39,680 nucleotides of DNA, from the NCBI GenBank assembly GCA_028823415.1, contig JAPKBL010000040.1, forward strand, positions 1-39,680, read 5' to 3'. Origin of the DNA: Mariniblastus sp. (GTDB lineage Bacteria > Planctomycetota > Planctomycetia > Pirellulales > Pirellulaceae). This document shows, piece after piece, positions 7,384 to 16,459 of the stretch. The position numbers and the translations under genes are program-made. The notes under the pieces are model-generated. The model saw only the letters and a program-made list of their open reading frames with translations. It was not told where the DNA came from and searched no databases. The stretch's first letter is position 1. Each line of letters begins with the position of its first letter.

Positions 7384-8787
7384 TTACATGTTGATCTCGA
7401 ACCCTTTGCGATTTTCTCGAGATAAAAATGAATTGGCTTGTTTGTCACCGATCACTTCGCGTTTGTCGGGATCCCAATCAAGAGGTCGGCCTAGACGCAT
7501 CGCAATATTGGATAGGTGACAAATTTCGAGCATTTGATTGTGAGTCCAAACATCTGAGATTGGTTCAACCTTATTATTGATTGCCTCTATAAAATTAAGC
7601 GTGTGGTTTTCTGGTACGGGGCCGCCGTAGACATCTTCAACGGCGTTTGCCGGGAGTGGATTACTCGCCAGATCCTCGACAGGCTTACCGACGATTTTGC
7701 CTCGGTTCACAAAGAATCGTCCTTTGGTACCCTCGAACAAGATGCCGTTGTCACCTTCATTCGTGATCAAGAGTTCGACTCCATCAAGCATGTCCACTTT
7801 AATGTTGTATTTGATCGCGATGTCATATTTGTCATCGACCAGTGGATAGCCATTCTTGTCGTACTCGACATCGAATTTGTAATCGACGGGCGTGACCTTT
7901 TTAGCTCGCATTTGGTCAGAGGTTCGGTCGTTGGAACCGTTGTTCTTGGGAGAAAGCGCCCAGCAAGCGATGTCGACGTGATGAGCTCCCCAATCAGTCA
8001 GTTTGCCTCCGGAATAAGCATGCCAATTTCGGAAGGCATAATGACAGTTACTGTAAAGTGGCACGCCACCGCCGTATCCTTTTCGCATTTCGGGGAGGGC
8101 TCGATAGGGAACCTTCGGGGCTGGTCCGAGCCATTTGTCCCAATCCATTTCGGCTGGGACGGGTGCTTCGGGGATGACCGGAGAAGGGCCGAAGCCGCCG
8201 ATTCCACAGGTCACCTTTTTGACTTTTCCGATGCGGCCGGCTCTTACCAAGGCGATTGCTTGCAGGAACCGCTGGCTAGATTCAGTTCGCTGCATGGTTC
8301 CGACCTGGAATGTCCGACCTGTCTTCTTCTTAACTTGCTCAATCAATTTGCCTTCGTCGATGGTCAACGTGAGCGGTTTTTCGCAGTAGACATCCTTTCC
8401 AGCCAACATCGCCTCGACAGCAATTTTGGTATGCCAATGGTCCGGAGTGGCAATCATGACTGCATCGATATCTTTACGATCCAGGATTCTTCGGTAATCA
8501 CTGTAGGAATCAGGTTTCTTACCCTGACGTTTCTCCAGGTCAACTACATTGGTGCCAAGAACCTTAGAGTCCACGTCGGCCAACGCAGCGAAATCAGCAA
8601 ATTTAGTAGATTTATTGGTGATTGACACACCCTGATTACGGAGACCGATGGTTGCGAAAACCGGGCGATCGTTGGGCGATTGGAAGCCAAAGACGCGTTT
8701 TGTTGATAAGAAACCACCTGATGCCAAACCGGTCGCAATGGTGCCTTGGACAAATTTTCGACGCGTTAGTATTCGTTTGTTTTCCAT
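7384..8787 (-). CDS. Tat-exported Gfo/Idh/MocA family oxidoreductase
   Basis: A 467-residue NAD(P)-dependent oxidoreductase of the Gfo/Idh/MocA family. The N-terminus has a twin-arginine signal (TRRKFVQGTIATGLASGGFL), so it is folded in the cytoplasm and exported. A Rossmann domain (about 40-165) follows, with the family hallmark CEKPLTLTIDEG and the nearby ATPDHWHTKIAVEAMLAGKDV. The C-terminal alpha/beta substrate domain contains YSGGKLTDWGAHHVDIACWAL, the usual active-site region with Lys/His. Exported members are greatly expanded in planctomycetes and are thought to act on sugars or glycosides; the substrate cannot be assigned. GAGA about ten bases upstream weakly supports the ATG. The next gene on the strand ends 119 nt upstream. 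Confidence 0.93.
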   Translation of the reverse strand: MENKRILTRRKFVQGTIATGLASGGFLSTKRVFGFQSPNDRPVFATIGLRNQGVSITNKSTKFADFAALADVDSKVLGTNVVDLEKRQGKKPDSYSDYRRILDRKDIDAVMIATPDHWHTKIAVEAMLAGKDVYCEKPLTLTIDEGKLIEQVKKKTGRTFQVGTMQRTESSQRFLQAIALVRAGRIGKVKKVTCGIGGFGPSPVIPEAPVPAEMDWDKWLGPAPKVPYRALPEMRKGYGGGVPLYSNCHYAFRNWHAYSGGKLTDWGAHHVDIACWALSPKNNGSNDRTSDQMRAKKVTPVDYKFDVEYDKNGYPLVDDKYDIAIKYNIKVDMLDGVELLITNEGDNGILFEGTKGRFFVNRGKIVGKPVEDLASNPLPANAVEDVYGGPVPENHTLNFIEAINNKVEPISDVWTHNQMLEICHLSNIAMRLGRPLDWDPDKREVIGDKQANSFLSRENRKGFEINM

Positions 8788-8906
8788 ATTAAATATTCTC
8801 GGGTCAATGGTTAAGCCGGACGGAAAGCAGAATGGTCAGCAGACGCAGTCCCTTGCCATGAGAGGGTCTGTTTCCGATTTTGGGTGAGGTATTTTGGGCG
8901 AGGGCA

Positions 8907-9896
8907 TTACGGGGAAAATACGGGTACGTAATTAAGCGGCATTTGAAGAATGATGCATCCCATCGCTGCACCAAACTCAGGACCGGCTTCGCTGGATCGC
9001 CAAGAACCTTCGGCGGATTGATTTTTGACTAACTGATTTCGAATGAGCGGATACCACTCATCCCACGGTTTCCCACCTGCATGCCACATGGCTTGGACCG
9101 CGTAGTAGTTGGAATAGAAATAATGCCCGCCACCCTGTTGTGCGCCATTCGGTTTGAACTTCATTAAGTAGGCAATCGCTTTTTCGACTTGCTCACCTTC
9201 ATAGATCCCGGCGCTGTAAAGCGAGGTGACGCCTGCGGCGGTCATCGCGAAGGTGGTGTGTCCGCCTTGCATGGTGTACCGGAAACTGCCATTCGGATTT
9301 TGGCTTTTTTGAACGTATTCAATACATTTTTTTCGGACTTCGTCGGGCACATCGATCCCGGCGTCCCGAGCACCCCGTAAGCCCATAATTTGGCAAACCG
9401 TGATCGAAAGATCAGCATCGCTTTTGATGGGTTGGTATCTCCAGCCACCCTGATTGTTTTGACTCTTGCAGGTTAGTTCGACCGCTTTGCGTAGTTTGTC
9501 ACCAATCTCGCGTTTCCGCGTCATTCCATACGCTTGTGAGAGGAACAGCATGCCGAAACCGTGGCCGTACATGTTTTCTCTGGCTCCACCGTCGCGCGTC
9601 GCGATGTATCCAGTTTCACGAACGTTTTTCAGAACATATTCGACACACATGTCGATCGATTTTCCAAATTTCCCTAAACCAGGCATGTGCCCGCCGCACA
9701 TCATCGCTAGTCCGCCGAGGGAGGCAGTGGCAACGCCCGAAGAGATCCCGCTGTTACTAAAAGCGCCTCGGTTACGTCCGGATTTAACTTGGCTTCGGAG
9801 TAAAAAATTGAGACCCTTGTCGATTGATTTACGCGCTGGAGCCACTAGCTCCGCTGGTGATTTTTCGGACTTAGAATCCTTCCGATCTTTGGCCAT
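8907..9896 (-). CDS. Prenyltransferase/squalene-cyclase repeat protein (body, leader out of frame)
   Basis: The frame encodes 329 residues built from repeats of the terpenoid-cyclase/prenyltransferase alpha-alpha toroid: KGLNFLLRSQ, MCVEYVLKNVRETGYI, KAVELTCKSQNNQGGWRYQP, KCIEYVQKSQNPNGSFRYT, KAIAYLMKF, QLVKNQSAEGSWRSS. QxxxGSW-like motifs are visible. No catalytic DxDD of squalene-hopene cyclase is seen, so it is probably a non-enzymatic or unknown-function relative, a type common in planctomycetes. Such proteins usually carry export signals. The ATG at 9896 lacks a ribosome binding site, whereas a well-initiated Tat leader lies just upstream in another frame (9845-10063). The natural gene was probably 8907-10063 and now carries a frameshift. 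Confidence 0.8.
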   Translation of the reverse strand: MAKDRKDSKSEKSPAELVAPARKSIDKGLNFLLRSQVKSGRNRGAFSNSGISSGVATASLGGLAMMCGGHMPGLGKFGKSIDMCVEYVLKNVRETGYIATRDGGARENMYGHGFGMLFLSQAYGMTRKREIGDKLRKAVELTCKSQNNQGGWRYQPIKSDADLSITVCQIMGLRGARDAGIDVPDEVRKKCIEYVQKSQNPNGSFRYTMQGGHTTFAMTAAGVTSLYSAGIYEGEQVEKAIAYLMKFKPNGAQQGGGHYFYSNYYAVQAMWHAGGKPWDEWYPLIRNQLVKNQSAEGSWRSSEAGPEFGAAMGCIILQMPLNYVPVFSP

Positions 9897-10063
9897 GGTG
9901 TCGTCGTCGTGGCGGGGAGGACAGGAATCGCCATCGCTCCCAATCCGACAGCGGCAAGGCGATGAAAAGATCGCCGATCTATCTCAACCGAGTCCGTGGC
10001 CTGGGGCCGATGAACTGTTTGAGATTTAGATTGGCCTTCGGTTTTACCGTTTGGTCGCCTCAT
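9845..10063 (-). pseudogene. Detached Tat signal leader of the cyclase-repeat gene
   Basis: A 72-codon frame starting at an ATG preceded by GGGAGA at a good distance. It encodes a twin-arginine signal, IDRRSFHRLAAVGLGAMAIP followed by VLPA, exactly what a cyclase-repeat protein of this phylum would carry. After about codon 50 the frame enters the downstream gene in the wrong phase (PWPKIGRILSP reads the codons of MAKDRKDSKSE shifted) and soon stops. One extra base somewhere in the C-run and CGACGACGAC tract at about 9902-9922 would join leader and body. A sequencing error, a true loss of export or programmed slippage in the ACG repeats are all possible. Confidence 0.7.
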
Positions 10064-10564
10064 CGAACTTCTCCCTATGCTTTCTAGACAGTCCTATCTT
10101 AGTCTCTCGCCCAAAATCCGTCAAAAGCAATGTAGATGCTGGGTAGAATTTGAACGTTACGTTACCCTGCGATGTTTGGTTTGGGCGCACTTATGTCAAC
10201 ACAGACACGGGTGAAATTCTCGTGGTTTGATTTAGCGGCCCAATTTTGCCGAGGTGTCGGAAATTGTCGAACGCGTTGAGGCAATTGACCGCCGGCGTAA
10301 TTCGTCGATAAACTGTCAGTAGGACAGCTAACACTAAACGCTGTTGAACGATAGACTTTACATAGTTTAAGTGCGGCAAATTACCTCCCATGCCCCAAAA
10401 TGTCTCAATCTTTTAAGTTGGATAATTCGATTGATTGACAACTTTTGGGCAATTCAGATTTGAAATGCCAAAAAACGACTTTTATTAGACAAACTGGCCG
10501 AAACTAACGGCCCTGTATCAAGGCCTCAACGGCTTCGCGTTGATCGAAACGCAATAAGGACTAA
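10064..10564. other. Intergenic region upstream of transketolase
   Basis: A 501-nt stretch between the Tat-leader start (minus) and tkt (plus), so it carries two divergent promoters. A TTGACA hexamer at 10435-10440 could be the tkt -35 box, but no -10 of similar quality lies at 17 nt. A 66-codon minus-strand frame at 10191-10391 is not credible. Nothing else recognised. Confidence 0.45.
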
Positions 10565-12610
10565 ATGATGACAGCAGCGACCGATGTTCAGGAAACAACA
10601 ATCAACACCATTCGTACACTTTCAATGGATGCTGTACAGGCGGCCAATAGTGGCCACCCGGGGACGCCCATGGCATTGGCGCCGGTTGCCTATTCGTTGT
10701 GGGCCAATTTTTTGAACTACGATCCGGCTAATCCCAACTGGGTTGCCCGCGATCGATTTGTGCTTTCCTGTGGTCACGCTTCGATGCTGCTTTATTCGTT
10801 ACTTCATCTTGCAGGCGTTGCTAAGACCGACGACGCGGGAGACCCGACCGACGAATTGGCAATCTCGCTGGACGACATCAAAAACTTTCGACAAATCACG
10901 AGTCCATGTGCGGGGCATCCCGAATACGGATACGCGGCCGGAATTGAGACAACCACAGGGCCATTGGGGCAGGGTTTGGGGAACAGCGTGGGCATGGCGA
11001 TCGCGGGGAAATGGTTGGCGGCGACGTATGATCGACCCGGTTTCGAGTTATTTGGATTCAATACCTATTCCATTTGTAGTGATGGCGATGTCATGGAAGG
11101 CATTGGGTGTGAAGCGGCGTCACTTGCGGGTCATTTGAAACTCTCGAATCTCTGTTGGGTCTACGACGACAATGAAATTACGATTGAAGGCCGTACGGAA
11201 TTAGCATTTAGCGAGGATGTTCCAGGTCGATTTGAAAGTCTCGGCTGGCAAGTGATTACAGTTTCCGATGCCAACGATATGACTAGTTTAGACGCCGCCT
11301 ATGCAAAGTTTCTCGAAACGGACGATCGCCCAACGTTGATCGTTCTCAAGAGCATTATTGGGTACGGTGCTCCTAACAAGCAGGACACCTCGGGCGCTCA
11401 TGGATCTCCGCTGGGCGAGGAAGAGATCGCGTTGGCGAAAGAGAGCTACGGATGGAAACACGAAAAATTCGCAGTACCTGCTGAGGCCGCTGAAGATTTC
11501 CGCTCGAAAATTGGACGGAGAGGTGGCGAGTCCCATGTTCAGTGGTCTGAGAAATACACAGCCTATAGCGAGGCGTTTCCTGCGGAATTTAAAGAATTAA
11601 AGAACTTGTTTGCTGGCGAACTCCCCGAGGGATGGCAAGATTCGATTCCAGAATTTGAGACCGATCCCAAGGGAATGGCAACTCGGGTTTCATCGGGCAA
11701 AGTCTTGAACGCAGTGGCAGCCGCGATCCCAAACTTCATCGGTGGCTCGGCAGATCTAGCGGGTTCCAATAAATCGAACAACGACGATCCGGCCGCCGGT
11801 CATTTTAGTGCTGCGGACTTCAGTGGCAAGAATTTCCATTTTGGGATTCGCGAGCACGCAATGGCTGCGATCGGAAATGGTATGTCGTTGTGTGGTATTC
11901 GTCCTTACGTCTCTACGTTTTTTGTCTTTACCGATTACCTTCGGCCCTCGCTCCGGTTAAGCAGTATCATGCATCAACCGGTCATGTATATCATGACACA
12001 CGATTCGATCGGGCTCGGTGAGGATGGGCCAACGCATCAACCGGTGGAGCATTTAGCGGCGTGTCGCGCAATCCCGAACGTGCTGGTCATGCGACCGGGT
12101 GATGCAAACGAAGTCTCTCAATGTTATCGAGCGGCGCTCGCCGATACAAAACGACCTGCGGTGCTAGTCCTCAGTCGGCAAAACGTGCCGACGGTTGATC
12201 GCAGTCGCTACCAAAGCGCTGAGGGCGCAACCCGCGGTGGTTACACACTACTCGATACCGACGGCACACCGGACGTGATTTTGATGGGTACTGGGAGTGA
12301 GCTCCAATACTGTCTCGAAGCGGCGGAAAAACTTGCGGCCGAAGGTACCAAGGCCCGAGTTGTCAGCATGCCTTGTTGGGAACTCTTCGACGATCAATCG
12401 GCGGAGTATCGCGAATCGGTTCTGCCGACTGCTGTGAGCCGCCGGGTGGCTGTCGAGGCGGGAATCAAAATGGGCTGGGAACGGTACCTCGGAGCGGGTG
12501 GCGCGTTTGTGGGAATGGATTCCTTTGGTGCGTCAGCTCCGGCTGAGCTGTTGTACGAGCATTTTGGGATCACCGCTGCTGGAATTGTGGAAAAAGTTAA
12601 TTCACTTTGA
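10565..12610 (+). CDS. tkt: Transketolase
   Basis: A thiamine-diphosphate enzyme that moves two-carbon ketol units between sugar phosphates in the non-oxidative pentose phosphate pathway. The 681 residues are close to the usual 660-680. The N-terminal pyrophosphate domain shows SMDAVQAANSGHPGTPM, CGHASMLLYSLLHLAG, GPLGQGLGNSVGMAI and the metal/ThDP motif GDGDVMEGI-like CSDGDVMEGIGCEAA through ND(N)E. The pyrimidine domain carries the catalytic Glu in FGIREHAMAAIGNGM, followed by THDSIGLGEDGPTHQPVEHL. AAGGA at 10556-10560 supports the start; the ATG at 10568 is equally possible. The gene stands alone with a long upstream region. Confidence 0.97.
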   Translation: MMTAATDVQETTINTIRTLSMDAVQAANSGHPGTPMALAPVAYSLWANFLNYDPANPNWVARDRFVLSCGHASMLLYSLLHLAGVAKTDDAGDPTDELAISLDDIKNFRQITSPCAGHPEYGYAAGIETTTGPLGQGLGNSVGMAIAGKWLAATYDRPGFELFGFNTYSICSDGDVMEGIGCEAASLAGHLKLSNLCWVYDDNEITIEGRTELAFSEDVPGRFESLGWQVITVSDANDMTSLDAAYAKFLETDDRPTLIVLKSIIGYGAPNKQDTSGAHGSPLGEEEIALAKESYGWKHEKFAVPAEAAEDFRSKIGRRGGESHVQWSEKYTAYSEAFPAEFKELKNLFAGELPEGWQDSIPEFETDPKGMATRVSSGKVLNAVAAAIPNFIGGSADLAGSNKSNNDDPAAGHFSAADFSGKNFHFGIREHAMAAIGNGMSLCGIRPYVSTFFVFTDYLRPSLRLSSIMHQPVMYIMTHDSIGLGEDGPTHQPVEHLAACRAIPNVLVMRPGDANEVSQCYRAALADTKRPAVLVLSRQNVPTVDRSRYQSAEGATRGGYTLLDTDGTPDVILMGTGSELQYCLEAAEKLAAEGTKARVVSMPCWELFDDQSAEYRESVLPTAVSRRVAVEAGIKMGWERYLGAGGAFVGMDSFGASAPAELLYEHFGITAAGIVEKVNSL

Positions 12611-12796
12611 GTTCTGCCGGCAATTCAAATAAATCGGATGCGGAAACTGTCCGTTGATAAAATTACGTTTTAGCGTATTTTTGGAAATCGATTCATTGGC
12701 CGATTTAAAACGCCGAACGAGCTGTCGCGGTTGCGGTGCTTTTGGCCCACGGATAAAATATGAACTTCTAGGTTACATGTAGCGAAAGGCAGATAG

Positions 12797-14878
12797 ATGA
12801 ATTTTGGGACCCCCGATTTTGTTAGCGTTCTGACACGCGTTTCGATAGCACTGGCGATGCTTCCTGTCTTGCTGGGAACCTTGGCGGCAGACGAGGGGAT
12901 GTGGCTTTTCAACGATTTGCCGGTCAAGCACCTGAAAGACAAATATGGTTTCACGCCAACTCCGGAGTGGTCGGAGCATGTGATGAAATCATGTGTTCGG
13001 TTCAATGTCGGGGGATCGGCTTCGTTTATCTCAAGTAACGGATTGGTTCTGACCAACCATCACGTTGGATCTGACACGCTGTTTAAACTTTCCAACGAAG
13101 AAAATGATTATTACAACGACGGTTTTCTCGCCAAAGAGTTTGGAGAGGAATTAAAGGCTCCGGATCTTGAGTTAAACCAACTCATCAACATTAAGGATGT
13201 CACGGCAGAGGTAAATGCAGCGGTTGGAAAAGGGTTGTCTCCAGCGGACGCCGCAAAGGCGAGGCGGGCAGCGATTGCCAACATCGAGAAAAAGGCGACC
13301 GATGAGTCGGGTTTGAGATCCAACGTAGTGACGCTCTATGGTGGCGGTCGTTATCATCTCTATCAGTACAAAAAATACACGGATGTTCGTTTGGTATGGT
13401 CGCCCGAAGCCAACGCTGCATTTTTTGGTGGCGATGCAGACAATTTTGAGTATCCCCGGTTTTGCTTGGATGCCTGCATTTTTCGGGTTTACGAGAATGG
13501 CAAACCTGCCAAGATTGAGCACTTTTTGAAGTGGTCGCCCAACGGTCCCGCGGAAAAAGAGTTAGTGTTTGTGGCCGGTAACCCTGGGCGGACAAGTCGA
13601 ATATTCACCGTTGCGGCGCTCAAGCATCAACGTGATGTACGCTTGCCATACATTCTCGACTTCATTCGTCGTCGGGAGGTTTTGCTTCAGCAATTTGCGC
13701 TTGAGGGCAAGGAATCCGCACGACGCGCCCACGACGGCCTATTTGGTTTTCAGAATGCAAGAAAAGCACGGATGGGCATGCTGCAGGGTCTCCAGGATCC
13801 GGCAGTTATGAGTGCCAAAGAGCAAGCGGAGGCGGATTTATTGGCTAAGATTGAATCGGACCCAGAGCTTCGGAAATACGCAGGCGCTTGGGAAAAAATC
13901 GCCGATGTCCAGAAGCGGCGGGCGGCGACTCAGGGGATGGGTGTCAATTTGAGTGAGCAATTGTTTAATCTCGCTCAACAGCTAGTTCAAATGGCTGAGG
14001 AAGACAATAAGCCATCGGCGGAACGACTGCCGTCCTATCGCGATTCGAATCGAGCCTCTCTGGAGCAGCAATTGTTTTCAACTGCGCCCGTCTACAAAGA
14101 CCTTGAACAAGTCATCTTGGCGGATTTAATCAGTCGAATGGTTGAGATGCGAGGAGGCGATGATGACCTTTGCCAAAAAATCCTTGCAGGGAAAAGCCCA
14201 ATTGACCGAGCGGAAGAGTGTATTAGTGGGACTCAACTTGATGACCCCGAATTTCGAAAAACATTGGCCGCTGGCGGTTCTAAGGCGATTCAATCGTCGA
14301 CTGATCCGCTGATTCAATTGGCTCGACTCGTTGACTCTGAGGTTCGTTCAGAGCAGTTGGCGAGCGACGAATTGGCCGAAATAGAACGACAGGCCTACGC
14401 ACAAATAGCAGAAGCTCAATTTGCGACTCAGGGGACGTCGACCTATCCAGACGCGACCTTTAGCCTTCGACTGGCGTTCGGACCGGTTCTCGGGTACACC
14501 GAAAAGGGGAATGAGATTCCGGCGATGACTAATATTGGCGGGGCATTTGAGCACGAAGCAGCTCATGCAGGTCAAGAATATTTTGAGCTTCCCAAAAGTT
14601 GGCATCAAGCCCGAGATGCCAAGAAAATTGATCTCGCTACACCTTATAATTTCGTTTGTACTGCTGATATCATCGGTGGAAATTCTGGCAGTCCGGTTAT
14701 CAATGAGAAAATGGAATTAGTCGGTCTCATTTTTGATGGGAACATTCAATCATTGACAGCGGACTACCTCTACAGCGATCGCCAGGGCCGCTCGGTCAGC
14801 GTTCACTCAGACGCGATTCGCGATGCGATTCGTAATATATACGGAGCGGATTCGTTGGCTGATCAACTTGGTAAATAG
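12797..14878 (+). CDS. Secreted S46 family dipeptidyl-peptidase (DPP7/DPP11-like)
   Basis: A periplasmic or outer-membrane-associated serine dipeptidyl-peptidase of 693 residues (family usual about 700-720). A signal peptide covers residues 1-31. The chymotrypsin-fold catalytic triad is readable: His at 88/89 in TNHHVGS, Asp225 in LDACIFRVY and Ser630 in GGNSGSPV. The typical mature start, DEGMWLFNDLP, is intact. The residue 18 positions after the catalytic Ser is Gly (LIFDGN). In the family Gly at the S1-determining position is associated with DPP7 (hydrophobic P1) and Arg with DPP11 (acidic P1), so DPP7-like specificity is inferred. AAAGG about eight bases upstream supports the ATG. The acetyltransferase gene follows after two bases, so they are probably cotranscribed. 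Confidence 0.95.
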   Translation: MNFGTPDFVSVLTRVSIALAMLPVLLGTLAADEGMWLFNDLPVKHLKDKYGFTPTPEWSEHVMKSCVRFNVGGSASFISSNGLVLTNHHVGSDTLFKLSNEENDYYNDGFLAKEFGEELKAPDLELNQLINIKDVTAEVNAAVGKGLSPADAAKARRAAIANIEKKATDESGLRSNVVTLYGGGRYHLYQYKKYTDVRLVWSPEANAAFFGGDADNFEYPRFCLDACIFRVYENGKPAKIEHFLKWSPNGPAEKELVFVAGNPGRTSRIFTVAALKHQRDVRLPYILDFIRRREVLLQQFALEGKESARRAHDGLFGFQNARKARMGMLQGLQDPAVMSAKEQAEADLLAKIESDPELRKYAGAWEKIADVQKRRAATQGMGVNLSEQLFNLAQQLVQMAEEDNKPSAERLPSYRDSNRASLEQQLFSTAPVYKDLEQVILADLISRMVEMRGGDDDLCQKILAGKSPIDRAEECISGTQLDDPEFRKTLAAGGSKAIQSSTDPLIQLARLVDSEVRSEQLASDELAEIERQAYAQIAEAQFATQGTSTYPDATFSLRLAFGPVLGYTEKGNEIPAMTNIGGAFEHEAAHAGQEYFELPKSWHQARDAKKIDLATPYNFVCTADIIGGNSGSPVINEKMELVGLIFDGNIQSLTADYLYSDRQGRSVSVHSDAIRDAIRNIYGADSLADQLGK

Positions 14879-14880
14879 TA

Positions 14881-15393
14881 ATGACGACCATGATTAGGGA
14901 TGTCACAGCGCAGGATGCCGGAGAGATCGCGGCCATCTACAATCACTATATCGAGCACACGACGATTACCTTTGAGGAGAATTGTCTAAGTGCTTCGGAA
15001 ATTTCCGTGAGGATTAGGGACCTCTGCTCGCGGGATTATCCTTGGTTGGTCTACGAGTTAGACGGACGAGTGATTGGTTACGCTTACGCTACGCCTTGGA
15101 GAACTCGGTCGGCGTATCGTTTTACAGTCGAAAGCGCGGTTTACGTAGATTATCAACGGGTCCGAGAAGGCATCGGAGGGCAGCTTTATGATGCCTTATT
15201 CCGCCAGTTAGCTGAAACTGGTTTCAAAACAGTGCTTGGTTTGATCGCTTTGCCCAATGAGCAGAGCGTCCGAATGCATCAGAGTTTCGGTTTCTTACCG
15301 GTTGGGCATCATCACGAGGTCGGATTTAAATTCGAGCAATGGATCGATGTCGGCGTTTGGCAACTCAGACTTTCACCCCCAACGAGCCGATAA
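14881..15393 (+). CDS. GNAT N-acetyltransferase, phosphinothricin acetyltransferase type
   Basis: A 170-residue acetyl-CoA-dependent acetyltransferase. The start, MIRDVTAQDAGEIAAIYNHYI, followed by TTITFEE, GYAYATPWRTRSAYRFTVESAVYV and LIALPNEQSVRMHQSFGF, matches the PAT/bar/MddA group that acetylates phosphinothricin, methionine sulfoximine or methionine sulfone. The acetyl-CoA loop, usually RGxGxG, is the variant REGIGGQLYDAL. It probably detoxifies an amino-acid analogue, but substrates in environmental bacteria vary. It starts two bases after the S46 peptidase stop, implying translational coupling; the Met at codon 4 is an alternative start. Confidence 0.88.
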   Translation: MTTMIRDVTAQDAGEIAAIYNHYIEHTTITFEENCLSASEISVRIRDLCSRDYPWLVYELDGRVIGYAYATPWRTRSAYRFTVESAVYVDYQRVREGIGGQLYDALFRQLAETGFKTVLGLIALPNEQSVRMHQSFGFLPVGHHHEVGFKFEQWIDVGVWQLRLSPPTSR

Positions 15394-15579
15394 AATCGAA
15401 GTGAACTTGCCGATGGCGGTTTTTGCGAACCACCGGACGACCTTAACTGGAAAATTCATCGTAAAAAGGCATGGCTTTTCCATTTTCCTGCCATTCACAC
15501 CTTGAAAGAAATGGCGGATCTTTAGAGAATCTTGATTCGAGACGTTTCCTACAGAATCGTCTCGGTACAACTTTAGTTT

Positions 15580-15668
15580 GGAAGAGTGGCTGAGTGGTCG
15601 AAAGCGCCTGATTGCTAATTAGGTGAACGAGTCAAATTGTTCCGCAGGTTCGAATCCTGTCTCTTCCG
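15580..15668 (+). tRNA. tRNA-Ser (anticodon GCU)
   Basis: The sequence folds into a class II tRNA. The acceptor stem GGAAGAG (15580-15586) pairs with CTCTTCC (15661-15667), with discriminator G at 15668. The D-arm contains GGCTGAGTGGTCGAAAGC. The anticodon stem CCTGA/TTAGG encloses the loop TTGCTAA with anticodon GCT at 15614-15616. A long variable arm and a T-arm with GGTTCGAATCC follow. It reads AGC and AGU codons. The 3' CCA is not encoded. A strong terminator follows directly. Confidence 0.96.
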
Positions 15669-15984
15669 CTGGTGAACCCGTCAATTGAATTCGATTGGCG
15701 GGTTTTTTTTATAGCTGCGAGGCTCTTCGTGGTCGATTGGATGTGCGTGAGCCATCGGTAGCACCCAATTGGACACAAACAATTTCTCTGTGTGTGGTGT
15801 AGGTATCTTTAAATCGGCCAAACAGGTGGCCATGGCAGCGTGGAGAAAAGCAAGCAACCCTACTTAATAAACGTTTTTCACAAATATGAGTCAATCGAAA
15901 GCATTGCAGCGACAAAAGAAAAAAATCAACTTTTCTTTTACGGAAGATTGTTGTATAAGTCATAAGCTGATCGGTTGAAAAAAA
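15669..15984. other. Intergenic region after tRNA-Ser
   Basis: The 316-nt stretch contains the tRNA terminator and then about 270 nt without a gene. TTGTATAAG at about 15952-15960 resembles a -10 element for the small secreted-protein gene that starts at 15985. No attachment-site repeat or integrase is seen near the tRNA. Confidence 0.45.
15675..15710 (+). terminator. Intrinsic terminator of tRNA-Ser
   Basis: The stem AACCCGTCAAT pairs with ATTGGCGGGTT (one T-G pair) around a short loop, GAATTCG-like, followed by eight T (15703-15710). It is seven bases downstream of the tRNA and must end its transcript. Confidence 0.9.
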
Positions 15985-16296
15985 ATGAAAACTAAAACTT
16001 CACCAGCAACGAAAAAGATACACAAGCTAAGCGTACTTGCGACGCTTTTGGCGCTCGCCTTTTGTTGCACAAGTTTTCATGCATTCGAAGAGTGCCTGCA
16101 GGAAGTGGTCACCCAAGAGGTTGAGCTGTTTTCGGCACGACAAGATGTGAGCAGAGAAAATTCCAAGCGAATTCTAAAGTCTTTCTACCGTCCCAATGTT
16201 GTTGTTTCACCAAGTATTTCATCTTTTCCGCCATCGGTCGTCGTGTTGACCGAGCGGTCGGGTTTGAATGGGCAGGGCACGCATCTCCGACTGTAA
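15985..16296 (+). CDS. Small putative secreted protein, unknown function
   Basis: A 103-residue frame with a basic N-terminus (MKTKTSPATKKIHK) followed by a hydrophobic core, LSVLATLLALAFCCTSFHA, which is a plausible Sec signal peptide with cleavage near residue 33. The remaining 70 residues are mixed, with a Ser/Val-rich segment, and have no recognisable domain. The A-rich sequence before the ATG has no clear ribosome binding site. No homology was recognised; the signal peptide and a plausible -10 element upstream are the only support. Confidence 0.5.
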   Translation: MKTKTSPATKKIHKLSVLATLLALAFCCTSFHAFEECLQEVVTQEVELFSARQDVSRENSKRILKSFYRPNVVVSPSISSFPPSVVVLTERSGLNGQGTHLRL

Positions 16297-16459
16297 AGCG
16301 GTCTCTTCCCGCGCGTTGTTCAGCATCCAAAACAATCGGCTACCAGGATAATTCTCCTGCCGCGTGTTATCGGTTGCATGGGCTTTCTAAAAATATGCGT
16401 GGCGGGTTATTGTTATTCGGTTACTACAATTGTGTTACGTTCGACGCTAGGAATTCAAA

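Noticed and set aside
7603..8625. Long (340-codon) plus-strand open frame
   Set aside because: It is antisense to the well-supported Gfo/Idh/MocA oxidoreductase gene and its translation has no domain features; the open frame is a by-product of codon use on the other strand.
15538..15564. Inverted repeat CGAGACG/CGTCTCG before the tRNA gene
   Set aside because: The 7-bp stem has a 13-nt loop and no T-run, so it is weak evidence for a terminator; promoter boxes around it do not space correctly.
15580..15984. tRNA-Ser as a possible integration site
   Set aside because: No integrase, direct repeat of the tRNA 3' end or change in gene content follows; the tRNA has its own terminator and ordinary genes follow.
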